DNA of 64,000 bases from Paenibacillus spiritus (GTDB lineage Bacteria; Bacillota; Bacilli; Paenibacillales; Paenibacillaceae), in assembly GCF_008710135.1 (NCBI RefSeq), contig NZ_VYKK01000026.1, forward strand, positions 1-64,000, in the 5' to 3' direction. The position numbers and the translations under genes were made by a program. Below the pieces are notes generated by a model. That model did no database searches. It saw nothing but the letters and a program-made list of their open reading frames with translations, and was not told the DNA's origin. How positions within the stretch are numbered: the first letter of the stretch is position 1; every line of letters begins with the position of its first letter. Below are positions 61,534-64,000 of this stretch, piece after piece.

Positions 61534-62140
61534 AGTTATTAACACTCCTTTTTAATAGTTGGTATGTAAAAGGGTGAATCATCAGCGTCTGCAGGGCGGC
61601 CCCCAGCATGAGCAGCGCCTTGAACGGCGCGGGGCAGAGCAGTGCGGCTGCCGTGACGGCCAGGCAGGCGCCCAGCGATTGACTGCGGAGCTTTCTCCGC
61701 CGGTTCGGTCCAAGGAGCGGGAACTTGCTGGTGTCGGCCGGCGCGTGTCGCGCCAGAATCCACAGGCAGATCAGGGATGTGAGCAGTACGGGGAAATTGC
61801 CAAAGGGCAGGCGGATTGCCAGATACGGCAGTCCCAGGAGCAGGACGGCGCTGGATAAGGTGCAGCCCAGACTCGTATTCGCATGGAGACCGAAGGAGCT
61901 CCTTCGCACCGCATAGTAGGCGGTATGGAGCACAAGGGTCTGCCACAGCAGATGACAGGCGGCGGAAGCGGCATAGATGAGAGTCGTTTTGCTCAGATTA
62001 ATCAGCAGCATTTCGATTCCAAGCTTCATCTTCAGGACTTCCAGCCGGTCCAGCTCTCGGCCTCTGCTGAGCAGAGCGGTAAGCCGGGCAGCGGCCTTCT
62101 CCGTCATGGATACCCTGGCAGCGGTTGCTTTCAGCGTCAT
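61496..62140 (-). CDS. agrB: AgrB-like prepeptide-processing protease
   Basis: 214 residues. It cleaves the AgrD C-terminal tail and forms the thiolactone in the membrane. The catalytic His86 and Cys93 lie in FGLHANTSLGCTLSS, with the seven-residue spacing of Staphylococcus AgrB. Several membrane helices follow (VLLTSLICLWILA, CLAVTAAALLC). The protein starts with a basic/amphipathic segment of about 40 residues. AGAGGAGATG site before ATG 62140. Confidence 0.93.
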   Translation of the reverse strand: MTLKATAARVSMTEKAAARLTALLSRGRELDRLEVLKMKLGIEMLLINLSKTTLIYAASAACHLLWQTLVLHTAYYAVRRSSFGLHANTSLGCTLSSAVLLLGLPYLAIRLPFGNFPVLLTSLICLWILARHAPADTSKFPLLGPNRRRKLRSQSLGACLAVTAAALLCPAPFKALLMLGAALQTLMIHPFTYQLLKRSVNNYEQYEAGSVSRN

Positions 62141-62162
62141 ATCTCATCTCCTCTCTGAATCT

Positions 62163-62205
62163 ATCTTAACTCCTTGACAGACTCGTGAACATTTTAGGCG
62201 TGACA
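62163..62205 (-). promoter_or_regulatory. agr P2-like promoter with TGTCACG-type repeats
   Basis: On the minus strand TAAGAT (62163-62168) lies 17 bases from a weak TGTTCA. Three related words, TGTCAAG (62173-62179), TGTTCACG (62184-62191) and TGTCACG (62199-62205), are repeated there. They may be LytTR (AgrA) binding half-sites. The spacing is irregular. Confidence 0.4.
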
Positions 62206-62290
62206 ATGCGATTTTCCTTCCTGTTTGCGTATAAAAGGGGCCGAATCTTGTCCTAACTGCTGCAGCGGAACACCTAGCTGCACAGACAGA

Positions 62291-62320
62291 CTCCCTCCCC
62301 TGCTGTCTTCAGGGAGGGAG
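62291..62320 (-). terminator. Weak terminator after PPTase gene
   Basis: CTCCCTCCC pairs with GGGAGGGAG with a 12-base loop. On the minus strand only TCTGTCTG follows. Confidence 0.5.
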
Positions 62321-62332
62321 CCGGATAAATTC

Positions 62333-63007
62333 TTATGAAGCCATCAGCGCCGCCAGTGCGGCTTCGATGTCCATTTTGGCCGGAACGACGATACTGCAAA
62401 TCTCCATCTCATTCTTCATGAAGCAGTAGCCGGTCAGAAACGGGAACCAGGCGAACTTCAGGCGGTATACGCTGCGCTGGAACCGCCCGTCCCGGGCAAT
62501 CCCGCTGATCTCATAGACCGGGTAGTCGGCCAGCAGCCCCATCCGCAGCGCCTTGCCCAACGCTTCCTTGCAGCTGAAGAACATATACCCGAACGCTTCC
62601 CGGAATCCGGCCTGCGCGATGAGCGCCTGTTCCGCCTCGCTCAGCATATCGTCGACGGGAATGCCGTCGCGGATAGTCTCGACGTCCACGCCGACCAGCT
62701 GGTCCTTCGTATACAGCACCGCCAGAATATATTGCTTCGAGTGGCTCAACCCCACTTCAACCACATGGTCTCTGAGAATGGGGTAGCGAAGAACGCCGTA
62801 ATCGACCGTGATCTGATCGAAGGCTTTTTGCTCCCCGATAAAGTGCTCCAGCAGACTCTTCTTGATGGCATACCGGCCGTACAGAAATTCCCGCCTTCTC
62901 CCCTCATTCACCATGTTCCGGTATATGTCCATTTCCGTCCGGCTGAGCGTATCTTCCGCTTCAATCGCCGGCATGGCATCCATTTCGATCAATACGGGGT
63001 GTATCAC
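62333..63007 (-). CDS. Sfp-type 4'-phosphopantetheinyl transferase
   Basis: 224 residues. It loads the phosphopantetheine arm on carrier proteins. Key segments are GLSHSKQYILAVLY, VGVDVETIRDG (Mg-binding Asp) and FSCKEALGKALRMG (the WxxKEAxxK motif with F in place of W). GTG start at 63007 after GGAAGTGAG. It follows the NRPS-type gene by 41 bases on the same strand and should activate its carrier domain. Confidence 0.93.
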   Translation of the reverse strand: MIHPVLIEMDAMPAIEAEDTLSRTEMDIYRNMVNEGRRREFLYGRYAIKKSLLEHFIGEQKAFDQITVDYGVLRYPILRDHVVEVGLSHSKQYILAVLYTKDQLVGVDVETIRDGIPVDDMLSEAEQALIAQAGFREAFGYMFFSCKEALGKALRMGLLADYPVYEISGIARDGRFQRSVYRLKFAWFPFLTGYCFMKNEMEICSIVVPAKMDIEAALAALMAS

Positions 63008-63048
63008 ATCGGCTCACTTCCTTACCGTTTCATCAGATGTCTCACGCC

Positions 63049-64000
63049 TTACAGGCTGTACGCGGCATGGTATTCTTCACCGATCATGGACGAGATAGCG
63101 GCAACGGTCGGATTCTCGATGATATCGAAGAAGCTTAAATCGGAACCGAACGTCTGGTTGAGTTCCCGGGCAATCTCCCATACCGTGATGGAATCCATGC
63201 CAAGCTCGAAGAAATCGGTCTGCGGCGTCAGCCGGTCCGTGTTCACGTACCGCTGCACAATCCGGGCGACCTTCTTATCCTTCGGCAGGAAGAAGCGTTC
63301 ATAGAGCGTCCGCGTATCGGTCTTGCCGTTGTCCGTGAGCGGAAGCTCGGACACGTAGACCGTCTTCGCCGGGAGCATGTACATGGGAAGCACCGACTTC
63401 AGCTTGCCGTTCAGGTTCTCCAGGCGGGTCGTGACCGCCAGACAGATTTTTTTGTCCTGCACAAAAGCATGCGCATTCTGGGCTCCCAGCGACTTGGCCG
63501 CATATTCGATCTCCTGGAGATCAATGCGGTAGCCGTTCACCTTCACCTGCGTATCCTTTCGCCCCAGATAGGAGATCCGGCCGTCCGCCAGCTTCCGCAC
63601 CAGATCGCCGGTCCGGTAGACCGGGATGCCGTTCCACTCGGTGAACACCTCGGCGGTCTTCTCGGGATTGCCGAGATAGCCGAGCGCCATTCCCTCGCCG
63701 GTCACATACAGCTCGCCCTCTTCGCTCTCCAGACCCGACTCGTCCACGACGAATACCCCGGTTCCGTGAATCGGCGTCCCGATTGCAATCTCCTCCACCT
63801 CGCTCTCCATGACGTCCAGCGTCGTGAACACGGTGTTCTCGGTCGGACCGTAGCCGTTGATGACCGCCGTATACGGAAGCGCCTTGCGCACATGCTGGAG
63901 GCTGAGCTGCTCGCCGCCGACAATGACGCGGTCGAGCCGCTTGAACATTTCGGGCTTCTTGTCCACCCAGAAGTTGAACAGCGAGCTGGTGATCCACATC
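63049..64000 (-). CDS. NRPS-type protein, end of adenylation domain plus carrier domain (5' part outside window)
   Basis: At least 317 residues; the start lies beyond the right edge. It holds the C-terminal half of an AMP-forming adenylation domain: INGYGPTENTVFTT (A5), GELYVTGEGMALGYL (A6), YRTGDLVRKL (A7), GRKDTQVKVNGYRIDLQEIE (A8) and LPLTDNGKTDTRTLYE (A10 with Lys). A carrier domain follows with the phosphopantetheine Ser in FFELGMDSITVWEIA. There is no thioesterase or condensation domain after it, so it may be a stand-alone A-PCP module or the last module of a multi-protein line. Confidence 0.92.
   Translation of the reverse strand, partial: MWITSSLFNFWVDKKPEMFKRLDRVIVGGEQLSLQHVRKALPYTAVINGYGPTENTVFTTLDVMESEVEEIAIGTPIHGTGVFVVDESGLESEEGELYVTGEGMALGYLGNPEKTAEVFTEWNGIPVYRTGDLVRKLADGRISYLGRKDTQVKVNGYRIDLQEIEYAAKSLGAQNAHAFVQDKKICLAVTTRLENLNGKLKSVLPMYMLPAKTVYVSELPLTDNGKTDTRTLYERFFLPKDKKVARIVQRYVNTDRLTPQTDFFELGMDSITVWEIARELNQTFGSDLSFFDIIENPTVAAISSMIGEEYHAAYSL

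Overview
The window looks like chromosomal DNA of a Gram-positive, endospore-former-type Firmicute, most likely a Paenibacillus or close relative. The reasons are GC-rich DNA with strong GGAGG-type ribosome binding sites, a T-box leader, a guanidine-I riboswitch, Fur- and PerR-like boxes, an agr-type peptide signalling cassette, an XRE regulator of a type common in Bacilli, and orphan two-component and c-di-GMP proteins. I saw no rRNA, tRNA, CRISPR array, transposase or prophage gene. Nearly all genes carry their own terminator or sit in short tight operons, often with stop/start overlaps.

Left third (1-25 kb). A repeat-bearing low-complexity protein runs off the left edge. Then come a glycosyltransferase with a small partner, an MFS transporter with a ROK-type regulator, a redox pair (glutaredoxin-like protein and thioredoxin reductase, the latter with a PerR-like box), a P1B-4 metal-efflux ATPase behind two Fur-like boxes and a triplicated 64-bp repeat, a degenerate PEP-enzyme-like protein, MetY, DeoC, and a STAS-like protein plus an unusual KAS-III-like protein. 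A guanidine-assimilation operon follows (riboswitch, two UAAP/CgdAB subunits, urea/guanidine carboxylase, allophanate hydrolase), divergent from an amino-acid permease. A prohibitin-like protein, an unreported 45-codon ORF and a T-box-controlled chorismate mutase/DAHP synthase come next.

Middle (25-43 kb). Signalling genes (diguanylate cyclase, hybrid kinase, single-domain response regulator), an MpsC-domain protein and a glutathione peroxidase lead into an eight-gene minus-strand operon of about 7.6 kb. This operon encodes a sulfonate/nitrate-type ABC importer (ATPase, two permeases, lipoprotein) interleaved with two flavoprotein/ferredoxin pairs that resemble adenylylsulfate-reductase subunits. 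It is the most unusual metabolic locus here. A CBS protein and a TetR/DHA2-efflux divergon follow.

Right third (41-64 kb). This part holds cell-envelope proteins (PQQ-like propeller, GT2-GtrA fusion, NAGPA protein, SH3b amidase), a galactoside and plant-polysaccharide group (galactokinase, AraC regulator, GH27 alpha-galactosidase, CE7 esterase, second esterase), a chemoreceptor, and an XRE regulator with a glycine-rich repeat tail. It ends with an agrBDCA quorum-sensing cassette (61-kb region, all minus strand). The cassette is followed upstream by an Sfp-type phosphopantetheinyl transferase and the end of a nonribosomal-peptide-type adenylation/carrier protein that runs off the right edge. 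The agrD product predicts an uncharacterised Cys-Cys-Phe-Leu-Ile-Gly type autoinducer.
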